From: Krasilnikovia cinnamomea
GTDB lineage: Bacteria; Actinomycetota; Actinomycetes; Mycobacteriales; Micromonosporaceae
Direction: 5' to 3'
Assembly (NCBI RefSeq): GCF_004217545.1
Contig: NZ_SHKY01000001.1
Span: forward strand, 3,720,001-3,784,000
Length of the DNA: 64,000 bases
Shown: piece by piece, positions 37,389 through 45,592 of the stretch
Position numbering within the stretch: position 1 is the stretch's first letter
How the letters are laid out: each line of letters starts with the position of its first letter
Translations under genes and position numbers: made by a program
Notes under the pieces: model-generated
The model's database searches: none
What the model was told of the DNA's origin: nothing
Seen by the model: the letters and a program-made list of their open reading frames with translations, nothing else

Positions 37389-37742
37389 GGTGGGCTGTCG
37401 GCGGGCCAGCTGCTGGCGGCGACCATGCTGGCATCAACGACTCTGCCGATGCTCGATGGCCTGCAACCGCCGCGGCCGCGGCTGGATGCCCTCGTCGCGG
37501 TCGTTGTGCTGGGCGTTCTGGGCACAGGGCTGGCCTACGTCCTTAACTACCGGATCATTGCCGACGATGGACCGGTATCTGCGTCCTTCGTCATCTACCT
37601 GCTGCCCGTGGTCGCCGTTGTCCTGGGCGTCGTGGGCCTGCACGAACGGCTGACCACCCACGCCATCGGTGGCAGCTTCATGATCGTGCTCGGAGTGGCC
37701 GCAACCCGGCGGAAAGCTGCAGCCGGATCTCTCACGCCATGA
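37388..37742 (+). pseudogene. EamA/DMT-family transporter, 3' fragment
   Basis: The plus frame encodes about 118 residues typical of the second EamA domain: QLLAATMLASTTLPMLDGLQ, then ALVAVVVLGVLGTGLAYVLN and the following helices, ending at 37742. The first ~170-180 residues of a normal ~300-aa permease are missing. The frame simply runs into the excisionase gene start, so the gene was cut by recombination or deletion. Confidence 0.82.
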
Positions 37743-37835
37743 ACCGTGCCTACCGCCATGGATCGGCCACTGCAGGGTTGAAGTCCGCCAGAAGCAGGGC
37801 GGACATGGGTGACCCGACTCCGTAGACTGCGGCCC

Positions 37836-38177
37836 ATGACAGTGGGCTCCGGTGACACGAGCACCCCAGCCAACGGCACGGCTGCCCCGCATTCGCCGCA
37901 CGCGCCGTTCCCACCGGTCGTCTACGTGCCCTGCGAACCGCTGCGTGAGGGTGACCAAGACCTGACGGTGGAGGTGCGTCCGACTCGGGATGGGCGCATA
38001 GCACTGCTGGTCTACTCATCACTCGAACGGTTGGTGGACTGCTGCGGGCCGTATCAGCCGTGGACGGAAATGCCCTCGACGAGTCTGGAGGACATCCGGC
38101 TGACCTCCGGCTTCAACCTGGTGTTGCTGGATCTGGAAGTACCGGACGAGTTCCGACGGACGGAGAGTGACCTCTGA
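37836..38177 (+). CDS. SAV_915/SseB-like family protein
   Basis: The 113-aa product contains VVYVPCEPLREGDQDLTVEV and ALLVYSSLERLVDCCGPYQP, features of the small actinobacterial family annotated SAV_915. Members sit upstream of type VII-secretion-like gene pairs. It starts at ATG 37836 and overlaps the next start (last base of TGA shared with ATG). It is probably cytoplasmic; function unknown, possibly an adaptor for the following EspC/WXG-like proteins. Confidence 0.8.
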   Translation: MTVGSGDTSTPANGTAAPHSPHAPFPPVVYVPCEPLREGDQDLTVEVRPTRDGRIALLVYSSLERLVDCCGPYQPWTEMPSTSLEDIRLTSGFNLVLLDLEVPDEFRRTESDL

Positions 38178-38458
38178 TGGCGGACGGAACAGACGTCGAT
38201 CTCGCGGCACTGGACGCGCTGGCGGCCCGGCTGCGAACCTCCGGTGACAACCTGGACACGGTCGGCAACGGCGCCCCCGGCATCCCGGACGCCGGGGAAC
38301 TGTCCGGAGCGATGGGCGAACTCATCGCGCACCTCTCGGAGGGCGCGGGGAACCTGGTCGTGGGGTTGAAGGAGGCGGCCGACCGGGTCGAGCTGAGCCG
38401 GCGAGGCTACGCCGAGCGGGACGCAGGCGTGGCCCAGACTTTCGCGGGATACTTCTGA
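38177..38458 (+). CDS. EspC-like type VII secretion-associated small protein
   Basis: The 93-aa helical protein (VDLAALDALAARLRTSGDNL ...) has a hairpin-like layout with a Gly/Pro-rich turn and ends AQTFAGYF. It resembles EspC-type T7SS proteins. It overlaps both neighbours by one base, so it belongs to a four-gene cassette 37836-40461. It is likely a secretion partner or chaperone for the 384-aa WXG protein. Confidence 0.78.
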   Translation: MADGTDVDLAALDALAARLRTSGDNLDTVGNGAPGIPDAGELSGAMGELIAHLSEGAGNLVVGLKEAADRVELSRRGYAERDAGVAQTFAGYF

Positions 38459-39612
38459 TGCCGATCGACACCCGCATCGACGGCGACCCGGCCAGCATCC
38501 GCGCCACGGCTACCTGGCTGCGCGGCAGACTCGCGGCGAGCCTGGACCAGTCCGTCGATGACCTGTTCGCCGCCCGCGACCAGGGCGACGGAGCGTGGCG
38601 GGGCGACGCCGGTCCCGCGTTCACCGCCCGGATGGACAGCGCGGGGCGCAAGAGCGACGCGCTGCGCGGCGATGTCGAGCGCGTAGCGCAGGGCTTCAAC
38701 CGGTACGCCGACGATCTGGCCACCGCGCAGGCGGGCATGGAACGGGCTCGCGGCATCGCCCGCGACGCGGGTCTGCAACTGGCAGGGGACGTCATCATGG
38801 ACCCGGGACCGGCGCCGGCGCTGACGGCGCTGCCGACCGATCGGGCTCCGACGCCGGAGATGGTGCAGGCGCACAACAGTTCGGTCACGGCGTACAACGC
38901 CCACCAAGACAAGGTCGCCGCCTACGCTCAGGCCCAGGACGAGGCGAAGCGTTCCAGCGCCGCCTGGGACGCCGCCAAGGGCATCTACAAGAACATGGCC
39001 GATGACGTACGCACCAAGCCGTTGCTGGTCGCGGCCGACGTGGTCAACGGCGCGGTGGTCGGCGGGCTGGCCCAGAAACACGTGAGCATTCTGCGGAAGC
39101 AGGCGGACGCGTTCATGGAAGAGTCGAAGACGGCCACCCAGCGGTATCTCAACGCGCGGGGCGGCTCACCTGAGGCGTTGCGCTACAACCAGGACGCCTA
39201 CCAGCGGTACCTGGACGCGGACAAGTACACCCGTCGCGCCGATTCGGTGGCCCGCCGGGTGGGCAGCAAGATCCCCATCGTCGGTCTCGGGATCACCGCG
39301 GCTGGCATCGGCTACGACGTCCACCAGGGCAAGCCCGTCGGCAAGGCGGTGATCAGCGGCGTGGGCGGGGCGCTGGCGGCAGCCGGCACCGGAGCCTTGA
39401 TCGGTACCGCGTTCGGCGGACCCGTCGGTACGGTTGCCGGTGCGGTCATCGGCGCCGGTGTCGGGATCGTCACCAGCGGTGCCCTGGACTACGCCTACGA
39501 CGAGCTACCCGAGGGCACGAAGGCGGCGATCGAGGACGGCTTCGCGGCGATCGGGGACGCCGGAGCCGCGATCGGCGACGGCGCCAAGAAGGTCTGGGAC
39601 TCCATCTTCTGA
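38458..39612 (+). CDS. WXG100-like putative type VII effector with glycine-zipper C-terminus
   Basis: The 384-aa product has an N-terminal WXG-type helical hairpin (about residues 1-100, turn motif GDGAWRGDAG) and a Pro/Ala linker. An alpha-helical middle follows (KQADAFMEESKTATQRYLNA), then a C-terminal glycine-zipper region, AAAGTGALIGTAFGGPVGTV and following, able to insert in membranes. It has no signal peptide. This layout fits an exported WXG protein or effector acting on membranes. No known toxin catalytic domain is visible. ATG 38458 shares a base with the previous stop. Confidence 0.78.
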   Translation: MPIDTRIDGDPASIRATATWLRGRLAASLDQSVDDLFAARDQGDGAWRGDAGPAFTARMDSAGRKSDALRGDVERVAQGFNRYADDLATAQAGMERARGIARDAGLQLAGDVIMDPGPAPALTALPTDRAPTPEMVQAHNSSVTAYNAHQDKVAAYAQAQDEAKRSSAAWDAAKGIYKNMADDVRTKPLLVAADVVNGAVVGGLAQKHVSILRKQADAFMEESKTATQRYLNARGGSPEALRYNQDAYQRYLDADKYTRRADSVARRVGSKIPIVGLGITAAGIGYDVHQGKPVGKAVISGVGGALAAAGTGALIGTAFGGPVGTVAGAVIGAGVGIVTSGALDYAYDELPEGTKAAIEDGFAAIGDAGAAIGDGAKKVWDSIF

Positions 39613-39624
39613 ACGAGGCGACCA

Positions 39625-40461
39625 ATGCAACCCCATCAGAGTGTTGTGCCCGAGGGCTGGCCGCGGGTCAAGCGCAACCTGTTGATCGTGAGTGGGACCG
39701 CCGTCATGGCGGTCGTCACGGTCGGCCTGGTGCTGGGTGCCGGGCAGGCGGTGGCCTCCGGTGACCTGCTGACCGCGGGGCTGCTCGCGGCGGGCGCGCT
39801 GGTGCTCGGCCACGCCGCGGGTTTCGGGCTGAGCGTGTCGCGCCATCCCCGGCGTGGTGGCCCGGTCCCGTATCTGGGTGTCACCGAGCAGGGCGTGCCC
39901 GGCCTGGCCTTCCGCTATGCCGGCGCGCCCTGCTACTGGTTCTTGGGCATGCTGACGGTGGGCGCGGTCGCCGCGCTGGGCATCGCCGTCGTTCTCGCCG
40001 TTGGTGGCGGCATGGCCGGGTGGATCGTGGGCGGGCTCCTGGCCGCGGGTGCGGTCTTCGTCGGCTGGTTCATCGTCGTGGCCCTGCGGCTGATGCCGGG
40101 CCGGCTGGTCCTGACCCCGGACGGCGTGTATCACCGGGCGCTGACGTTCGAGTACTACGTGCCGTGGTTCGCGGTGTACGAGGTCGTCGCCGCCGATACC
40201 GACCATCCGATGATCGTGGTAAAGGCGCACCCTTCCGACGGCACCCGGCTGCATCGCCCCGCCGGTCGTCTCGGCGGCGCGGTCGAGGCCGAATACCTAC
40301 CGTTCCTGGTCGTGCGCGCCTACTGGCTTCGCGGCAACACCGTCCGCGCCTACCAGGCCCTCGACCACTATTTCCGGAACCCCGACCGACGATCCGAACT
40401 CAGCAGCGCGCAGCCGCTGGGGGTATTCGGGTCCGATTCGTCGACCAGCGGCGGACGGTAG
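39625..40461 (+). CDS. Membrane protein with PH-like C-terminal domain; candidate partner/immunity of the WXG protein
   Basis: The 278-aa product has four hydrophobic segments (about residues 20-40, 45-65, 107-130, 132-155) followed by a soluble beta-rich domain (RLMPGRLVLTPDGVYHRALT ...) resembling bacterial PH-like modules. It starts 12 nt after the WXG gene, with GAGGCGA upstream, so it is part of the same cassette. The position fits an immunity or anchoring role, but this is inference. The IS481 insertion lies 42 bp downstream of its stop. Confidence 0.75.
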   Translation: MQPHQSVVPEGWPRVKRNLLIVSGTAVMAVVTVGLVLGAGQAVASGDLLTAGLLAAGALVLGHAAGFGLSVSRHPRRGGPVPYLGVTEQGVPGLAFRYAGAPCYWFLGMLTVGAVAALGIAVVLAVGGGMAGWIVGGLLAAGAVFVGWFIVVALRLMPGRLVLTPDGVYHRALTFEYYVPWFAVYEVVAADTDHPMIVVKAHPSDGTRLHRPAGRLGGAVEAEYLPFLVVRAYWLRGNTVRAYQALDHYFRNPDRRSELSSAQPLGVFGSDSSTSGGR

Positions 40462-40489
40462 TGACATGTCTCCATGACGCGCCTTTATA

Positions 40490-40503
40490 GCGCCTACATA
40501 GAG
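40490..40503. repeat. Target-site duplication, left copy
   Basis: 14 bp GCGCCTACATAGAG, identical to 42887-42900. Confidence 0.88.
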
Positions 40504-40553
40504 TGTCTAGTCCCACCTGATGCTTGACGAATCCGTCCCAGCTGATGCTTGAC
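40504..40553. repeat. IS481 left terminal inverted repeat
   Basis: 50 bp beginning TGTCTAG with two direct ATGCTTGAC boxes (18 of the last 19 positions match the right end). Confidence 0.88.
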
Positions 40554-40631
40554 GGTTTGGTTAGGTTGCGTGGTCTTGCGGGGGACCATGTAGAGGTTCT
40601 GCCACACCGCTGACGGCAGCTGCGGCAGCCT

Positions 40632-40988
40632 ATGACCGTGAGCTTTGATCTTCACGTGCTGGCGATCGATCCGGATGCCTCTGACGACGCGGTCCGGGCG
40701 ATGGTGGACCGGTGCCAAGGCGACGCGCATGCGGAGGGCGAGCTGGACCAGCGCATCGTGGACTTCTATGAGAGCCTGCGAAGGCGCTATCCCGACTTCC
40801 CGCCCTATCCTGATGACTCGCCGTGGATGTCGATGCCGCTGGACGTGGGAGTCGATCACGTATGCATGAGTATGAGCTTCAGTTCCAGTGACGATGTCAT
40901 CTATCTCATCTTCGATCTCGCGCAGCAATACGAGCTGACGGTTTACGACCCGCAAGACGATTCGGTTGCTCGGCCTGGAGATGACTGA
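40632..40988 (+). CDS. Passenger protein of the IS (small acidic, immunity-like)
   Basis: The 118-aa acidic protein (MTVSFDLHVLAIDPDASDDA, then RYPDFPPYPDDSPWM and a YELTVYDPQDDSV end) lies wholly inside the IS termini, convergent with the transposase. It resembles a widespread small actinobacterial family with conserved PW and VYDPQ features that often occurs near polymorphic toxins; I do not know a proven function. ATG 40632 is the first Met. Since it moves with the IS, it is cargo rather than part of the surrounding cassette. Confidence 0.72.
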   Translation: MTVSFDLHVLAIDPDASDDAVRAMVDRCQGDAHAEGELDQRIVDFYESLRRRYPDFPPYPDDSPWMSMPLDVGVDHVCMSMSFSSSDDVIYLIFDLAQQYELTVYDPQDDSVARPGDD

Positions 40989-41007
40989 GGTTCCCCAGGC
41001 GGCTGAT

Positions 41008-42757
41008 TCACCCCTCAGGGCGGTCATCGTGAGGCCGGTTAGCTTTGAGGTTCCGGATTGGCAGTTGGCTGGTGCGTCGGAAGGTGCGGGGGCCGTCGTC
41101 GCAGGCGACGTGCAGGTCGGAGTCGGTGACGTCGATGGTGATGGTCTTGCCGGCGTGGACCCTGCCCAGCGCGAGGACCTGGCGGGCGACCATGACCGTG
41201 CCGGTGGCTGACACCCGGCGCTGCACCCGCACCGGCTCCGACGACGCTTGCGGGGGTGGTCCGGCCGGGCGGAGTCCGCGCAGCCGGGCGACTTCGTCCC
41301 GGGTGAATGGGTTGGGTCGGGTGCGCAGCAGCTGCCGGGTTTCCGGGTCGAAGAAGGTGAGCGTGGTGGCGTCGATGCGGATGCTGACCCGGCGGCCGCC
41401 GAGGATGTCCGCGGCCACGACCATGCGCTGCCCCAGTGAGACGCTGCCGAAGCGGTTCACGGTCCGGTCCACCTCCACCGCGTCTCCGGGCTGTGGGGCG
41501 GGCAGCGGTGGCGGCCCGGCCGGGCGGCCGCCCTTGCGCAGCAGGCTTGCCAGATCAGCGACCGACAGGTGCGATCGGACCGTCTTGACGCGGGAACCGG
41601 CGCTCAGCAGGTGGATCACGTCGGGGTCGGCCCAGAACGTCACCGTCACCCCGGCCCGGTTGGTGCCAGCCCAGAACTGCTTGCCTGCGACCTGCACGAT
41701 CCCCGATGGCGGCACCACCCGGTCGAACTCCACCGCCGACCCGGACGACTCGGTCACCGGATATGAGGCCAGCACCGCCGTGGCCGCGACCGGTGGCGGC
41801 TCAGCTGTCACCGTCAGCGAGGCAGGCAGCTTGACCGGCACCACCGACGGCGGGGCCGGGGTGAACCGGTCGGTGGGGAAGCCCATGTCCAGGGACTGGT
41901 GCGGGCGGTCGGTGTTGTAGTCGTGCCGGAACCCGTCGATCGCCGCTTGGGCAGTGGCCAGGTCGGGCCACACGGGGATGTCGTCGAGCAGTTCCCGGCG
42001 CAGCGTCTGGTGGAACCGTTCCACCTTCCCGGTGGTGGTCGGGGTGGCCGGTTGGGTGAGCCGGTGGATGATGCCGTTCTCCCGGCAGATCCGGTCGAAC
42101 ATCACCTCTCCGCCGTTGCCGAACCGGGCGGTGAACTGCTTGCCGTTGTCCGTGAGCACCTCCTCGGGCACCCCAAACTCCCGCAACGCCGCAGCAAAGG
42201 CCAGGCAGACCGCCCGGCCGGTGGCCCGCCGCACCACCGACGCGATCACGCAATACCGGGAGTGGTCGTCGACGCCGGTGACGACCTTCGCCTCCGACCC
42301 GTCCGATAGGAAGATCCCGCCGACGATGTCCATCTGCCACAGTTCCATCGGCCGGTCCCGTTCCCACCGGATGTAAATCCTTGCGGCCCCGACGGCGCTT
42401 CGCCGGGGTCATGAGGCCGTGCCGGATCAGGATCCGATACACCGTCATCCGCGACGGCACCACATCGCCCGGACAGCCGTGGCGGCCCAACTCGAACGCG
42501 ATCCGCCGGGATCCCCACTTCGGGTGATGCCGGCGCAGCTCACACACCAGCGCTTCCACCTCCGGCGCTGCCTGATGGGCACACCCGTCCGGGCGCCGGG
42601 ACCGGTCCTGCAAACCAGCCAGCCCCTCGTCGGCATAGCGGCGCAGCCAGGTATGCAGACTCTGCCGCGACACCCCCACCTTGGCGGCTACCTCCGTAAC
42701 CGGATCCCCGGCCAGGACCGCGAGGACGGCCTGATACCGCTGTTCCACGATCGACAT
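41008..42757 (-). pseudogene. IS481-family transposase, frameshifted
   Basis: The N-terminal part (from ATG 42757: helix-turn-helix VTEVAAKVGVSRQSLHTWLR and HTH_29 region) and the DDE integrase core plus long C-terminal part (ELWQMDIVGG, DNGKQF, E in GKVERFHQTL) are in different frames. One extra base in the AAA run at 42375-42377 causes the shift; removing it restores RKDYIRWERDRPMELWQMD and gives about 582 aa. The ~230-residue C-terminal region after the DDE core (two repeated beta-rich modules) matches large actinobacterial IS481 transposases. It is therefore inactive unless the shift is programmed or a sequencing error. Confidence 0.88.
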
Positions 42758-42836
42758 TCCCACCAGTGCCAATCCCGGCCCCCAGATCCCGTGCTGCCCG
42801 CAAACAACTGGGATCAAGAAGCCGAATGGTGATCAT

Positions 42837-42886
42837 GTCAAGCATCAGGTGGGACGCGAGTGTCAAGCATGTCCCGTGACGGGACA
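42837..42886. repeat. IS481 right terminal inverted repeat
   Basis: 50 bp ending in ...GACGGGACA, complementary in 36 of 50 positions to the left end. An identical 14-bp target duplication follows. Confidence 0.88.
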
Positions 42887-42900
42887 GCGCCTACATAGAG
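42887..42900. repeat. Target-site duplication, right copy
   Basis: 14 bp GCGCCTACATAGAG, identical to 40490-40503. Confidence 0.88.
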
Positions 42901-43471
42901 ACCTTGCGCAGACTTTCTGTACGTCCTAAATGCGGCCCGAAACGGGCCGCCAACGCCGTCGCCAGGGCGCGTGGCCGCCCTCCCTTGGTCGGTCGGGCCG
43001 TCCACGCAGGCGCCCGTCGACTGGCGTGGGAAGCAGGTTCGGGCCGCGGCCGAGCTGCTGCGCCTGGCCGTCGGGCGGCGGGTTGCGCTCGTCGGTGCCG
43101 TGCGCGGCGGCGCGCATTGTGTCCGGGCTGCCCCTCCGAGCTCAAGGGCGCTTCGCGTCGCAAGCGACGGCCTTCGGCCGCCCTTGGCCTCGGAGCCTCT
43201 GCGACCCACGGGCAGGTGGTCAGAGGGCAGGCCGGTGGCCTGCCCTCATCAGGTCGCGCGCCGCCGCACCCATCTCCGACTCGTCGAGCGTCACCCTCGC
43301 CAGGTCGTGATGGCGCGGCTCGACGGCAACATGTAGAGCGCTCCGTGTGGCAACCCGGGCGGCGACAGGTTCATTTTTTGGCGAAAGGCAATCAGTCGTG
43401 CATTCAGTAGCCGATAGGGAACCGTCCGCCACGGTGTCCTAGGAGATGATCAACCCCGCTACGATGCGGCG
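42901..43471. other. Gene-poor stretch of element 1
   Basis: About 570 bp with no convincing gene; open frames are Arg/Ala/Pro-rich shadows on both strands. A hairpin GCGGCCCG-AAA-CGGGCCGC lies at 42932-42950. It is probably decayed cargo. Confidence 0.5.
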
Positions 43472-43891
43472 ATGACGATGGCTGCTCGGAACACGGCTCA
43501 TGTTGACAGCCGCCCAGGCGTGAAGCTGCTGATGGCGGCGCAGTACGTCTTTGCGGCCTGGTATGCCGTCTGCGGCTATCTCGCGCTGGCATACGCCGCA
43601 CAACTCGCCGGGCACTGGTACATACCGTCATTCCACGACCCCTACACCACCGACGCCGACGCCTCTGCGGACTGGGCCTGGAAAGGCCCGGTCACAATCA
43701 CGATCGTAATGGCGCCGCTGATCGCCTGGGTGTCACTGTTTGTGTCGTTGGCGGTATTCCTGATCAGAGGCGCCTCCGGAAGCCGGAAACTAACCTTCGC
43801 CCTGATCGGTAGCTCAGCCCTCATGGTGTTGGTCATAGTGGTGTCCTACACCCCCGCCGGCCTTTCGGTCAGCGACTGGCTCAATGACTGA
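43472..43891 (+). CDS. Small membrane protein, unknown function
   Basis: The 139-aa product (ATG 43472, with GGAGATG some 25 bp upstream and no close ribosome-binding site) has three hydrophobic segments (about residues 20-45, 72-95 and 105-125) and no recognised domain. It may be cargo of element 1. Composition is less GC-rich than the backbone, consistent with foreign origin. Confidence 0.65.
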   Translation: MTMAARNTAHVDSRPGVKLLMAAQYVFAAWYAVCGYLALAYAAQLAGHWYIPSFHDPYTTDADASADWAWKGPVTITIVMAPLIAWVSLFVSLAVFLIRGASGSRKLTFALIGSSALMVLVIVVSYTPAGLSVSDWLND

Positions 43892-44032
43892 TCTGACAGC
43901 AACGGTGACAGCAACCGGCCCGGACGGGACCCACCAGGCCGACGCGCATCGGACGGCTTCCCGAGGGTGCGGCACGGACACACTGCGCCGGACAGCCCGC
44001 CAATAACTTGCATGCGAGGGGGTAAGCCGGTT

Positions 44033-44116
44033 GGGTGACCAACTGAGTGACAACGCAGAACAACGGCTCCGGACGTCCGTGGACTTCTGTGGAACATTTT
44101 CGCAGCTCAGTGACGG
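44033..44116. repeat. Diverged direct repeat, copy A
   Basis: An ~84-bp segment starting GGGTGACCAACTGAGTGACA aligns with 44469-44552 (shared CCGGACG, TGGACT and TTTT-CGCAG blocks). The two copies flank the AlpA-like gene. Confidence 0.6.
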
Positions 44117-44216
44117 TTCCCCTGCTGGCCATGGCGCCATGATCATACGTTCGGGACGAAGAGGCTTCGGGGGCGCCGCTTCCCAGAGGGGTAGTCTGGC
44201 GCCCATTGTCGCGCGT

Positions 44217-44426
44217 ATGGCGAGTGAACGGTTGCACCTCCTGGGTGCACATGAGATCCGGGTTCCGCCTCGGTGGTGTCAGTCGACAGCGGACGTACAG
44301 ATCACCAGTCGAGGCGACTTCCCGCTGCCCGCCGCCGAGCTGGGCCAGGGCAAGGTCTTGCGTGCCGAAGACGTGGAGCTGTGGATCAGCGCCCACCGGA
44401 CGCCGCTCTCGGAGCCCAATGAGTAA
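44217..44426 (+). pseudogene. AlpA-like/excisionase-type HTH regulator with two compensating frameshifts
   Basis: The ORF is open (69 aa) and its ends match the AlpA/HTH_17 type (MASERLHLLGAHEIRV and AELGQGKVLRAEDVELWISA). The middle 11 residues read PPRWCQSTADV, whereas the +1-shifted frame of the same DNA reads RLGGVSRQRTY, the expected recognition-helix sequence. One extra T near 44267 and one missing C near 44299 explain this. The scrambled part is the DNA-contact helix, so the product is probably non-functional (or two sequencing errors occurred). Confidence 0.75.
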
Positions 44427-44468
44427 CGGCAACCTGCCAGACGTGTCCATTGAGGTGAGCCCCATGGT

Positions 44469-44552
44469 GGGTGACAAACTGGGTGACAATCGAGGCGCAC
44501 AACGCCGGACGACCACGGACTCCGGCGGACTTTTACGCAGGTCAGCGATGGG
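44469..44552. repeat. Diverged direct repeat, copy B
   Basis: Partner of 44033-44116; starts GGGTGACAAACTGGGTGACA. Confidence 0.6.
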
Positions 44553-44596
44553 TTGAGCCCTGGTCAACCATTCAAGATCATACATTGACGCGGACG

Positions 44597-44632
44597 CGGA
44601 CGCGGTCGCCTGACCCGTGGCAACCGCGTCCG
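44597..44632. terminator. Intrinsic terminator-like hairpin
   Basis: A 10-bp stem CGGACGCGGT/ACCGCGTCCG extended by GCC/GGC, between the AlpA-like gene and the convergent lamin-tail gene. Confidence 0.6.
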
Positions 44633-44700
44633 TGAGGCGGACCGGCTACCCCGGTCCGGAATGAGCATCCGCGCGCCGGTGTGGGTACTGACGGAGTCTG

Positions 44701-45156
44701 TCAGCAGGCCACCCAGGTGCGGCCGCTGCGGTATCCCCAGCTGCAGCTGTCCACGTTGGTGCCCGCGGCGGTGCGCAGATAGGCGGTGTCACCCGTGTTG
44801 TTCCAGATGTAGGCGCGGCTACCCCAGTACAAGGTGCGGCCCGCGTTGGTGCCGGATCCGGTGCGGACCCACAGGCGGCCACCGTTGGCGGCAATGCTGA
44901 CAGCGCCGAACCTGTAGGTGTGGCCGGTCCGATCGCGGATGGTGTAGCCGCGCAGGTTGACGGCGCGTCTGCCGGTGTTGACGAGAGAGATCCATTCGGC
45001 GTTGAGGCTGGCGTTGCTGCGATTGTCGGTGCCGGGGGAGTCGTACTGGGCGCCGTGGAAGCGCAGGGTGGGCGCAGCCGATGCGGGGCTGGCTCCAGTC
45101 ACGGCGGCGGTCAGGGCTACGGCGGCGGCCGCGAGGCCGGCGGCGATTCTGCGCAC
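44701..45156 (-). CDS. Secreted lamin-tail-domain (LTD) protein
   Basis: The 151-aa product has a Sec signal peptide (MRRIAAGLAAAAVALTAAVT ... ASA|APT). Its lamin-tail beta domain is recognisable by NAEWISLVNTGRRAVNLRGY and TLYWGSRAYIWNNTGDTAYL; two Cys near the end may form a disulfide. LTD proteins are extracellular in bacteria, and many are linked to nucleases or surface binding; this one is only the domain. It is the last gene before the right att site. AGAACC gives a weak ribosome-binding site. Confidence 0.87.
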   Translation of the reverse strand: MRRIAAGLAAAAVALTAAVTGASPASAAPTLRFHGAQYDSPGTDNRSNASLNAEWISLVNTGRRAVNLRGYTIRDRTGHTYRFGAVSIAANGGRLWVRTGSGTNAGRTLYWGSRAYIWNNTGDTAYLRTAAGTNVDSCSWGYRSGRTWVAC

Positions 45157-45532
45157 GGGTTCTCCAGGAACTCGAGGTGAACATGACAGTGGCCGCGCTG
45201 GGCGGCCGGTGCCACTGGGATCAGAGTGACCAGGGAAGCGTGCCCGCTGCGGTCAGGTGTTGACACCGGGTGACCGGCCGAAGTGTCCTGGATCGCGCCC
45301 AGGATGATCTACGATCGGCTTCAGCCAGCGGCTGATTGGCCTAATCCAGCAAGGTGAACGCCGCCCGGTGGCACAGCTCGTTGCTGAGAGGCCACGACCA
45401 GCACGACGTTGGGGCCGAGTGAAGGTGACGCCGGTAGGAAGCAGCCAAGGCGGCGAACGGGCACGGATGGCAACGTACGTCCGCACCAGGGCAGAGCGGG
45501 CCAACGGTTGCCGGACCGTGGAACCGGTAGCG
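45157..45532. other. Gene-free stretch before the element 1 right end
   Basis: About 375 bp with no supported gene. It contains the palindrome GGTGT-TG-ACACC (45256-45267). Minus ORFs reading ...EPSTYALR... here are antisense translations of the tRNA-derived repeat. Confidence 0.5.
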
Positions 45533-45576
45533 ACTCGTAATGCGTAGGTCGACGGTTCGATTCCGTCAGGCGGCTC
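45533..45576 (+). repeat. Attachment site copy 2 (tRNA-Thr 3' end)
   Basis: 44 bp identical to 35934-35977, without the 5' half of the tRNA. It separates element 1 from element 2. Confidence 0.92.
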
Positions 45577-45592
45577 CACGAGAAGGCCCAGG

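Larger units (their letters stand above)
40504..42886. mobile_element. IS481-family insertion sequence with passenger gene
   Basis: A 2383-bp element bounded by 50-bp imperfect terminal inverted repeats (36/50 identical, both beginning TGTC and each containing two ATGCTTGAC boxes) and flanked by identical 14-bp repeats (GCGCCTACATAGAG at 40490-40503 and 42887-42900), a target-site duplication. It contains the transposase gene on the minus strand and a 118-aa ORF on the plus strand. The exact target duplication implies recent insertion. Confidence 0.9.
35934..45576. mobile_element. Integrative element 1 in tRNA-Thr(CGT)
   Basis: A 9.6-kb segment is bounded by exact 44-bp direct repeats of the tRNA 3' end (35934-35977 and 45533-45576). 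It has an integrase and excisionase gene at the tRNA side. Cargo includes a truncated EamA transporter, a SAV_915-like protein, EspC/WXG-like proteins, membrane proteins, an IS481 insertion, a damaged AlpA-like regulator and a secreted lamin-tail protein. No replication or transfer genes were found, so it is at best mobilisable. Confidence 0.88.

Noticed and set aside
42904..43410. ORFs of 120-170 aa right of the IS
   Set aside because: Several frames on both strands are open only because of high GC; products are Arg/Ala/Pro-rich with no domain and no ribosome-binding site.
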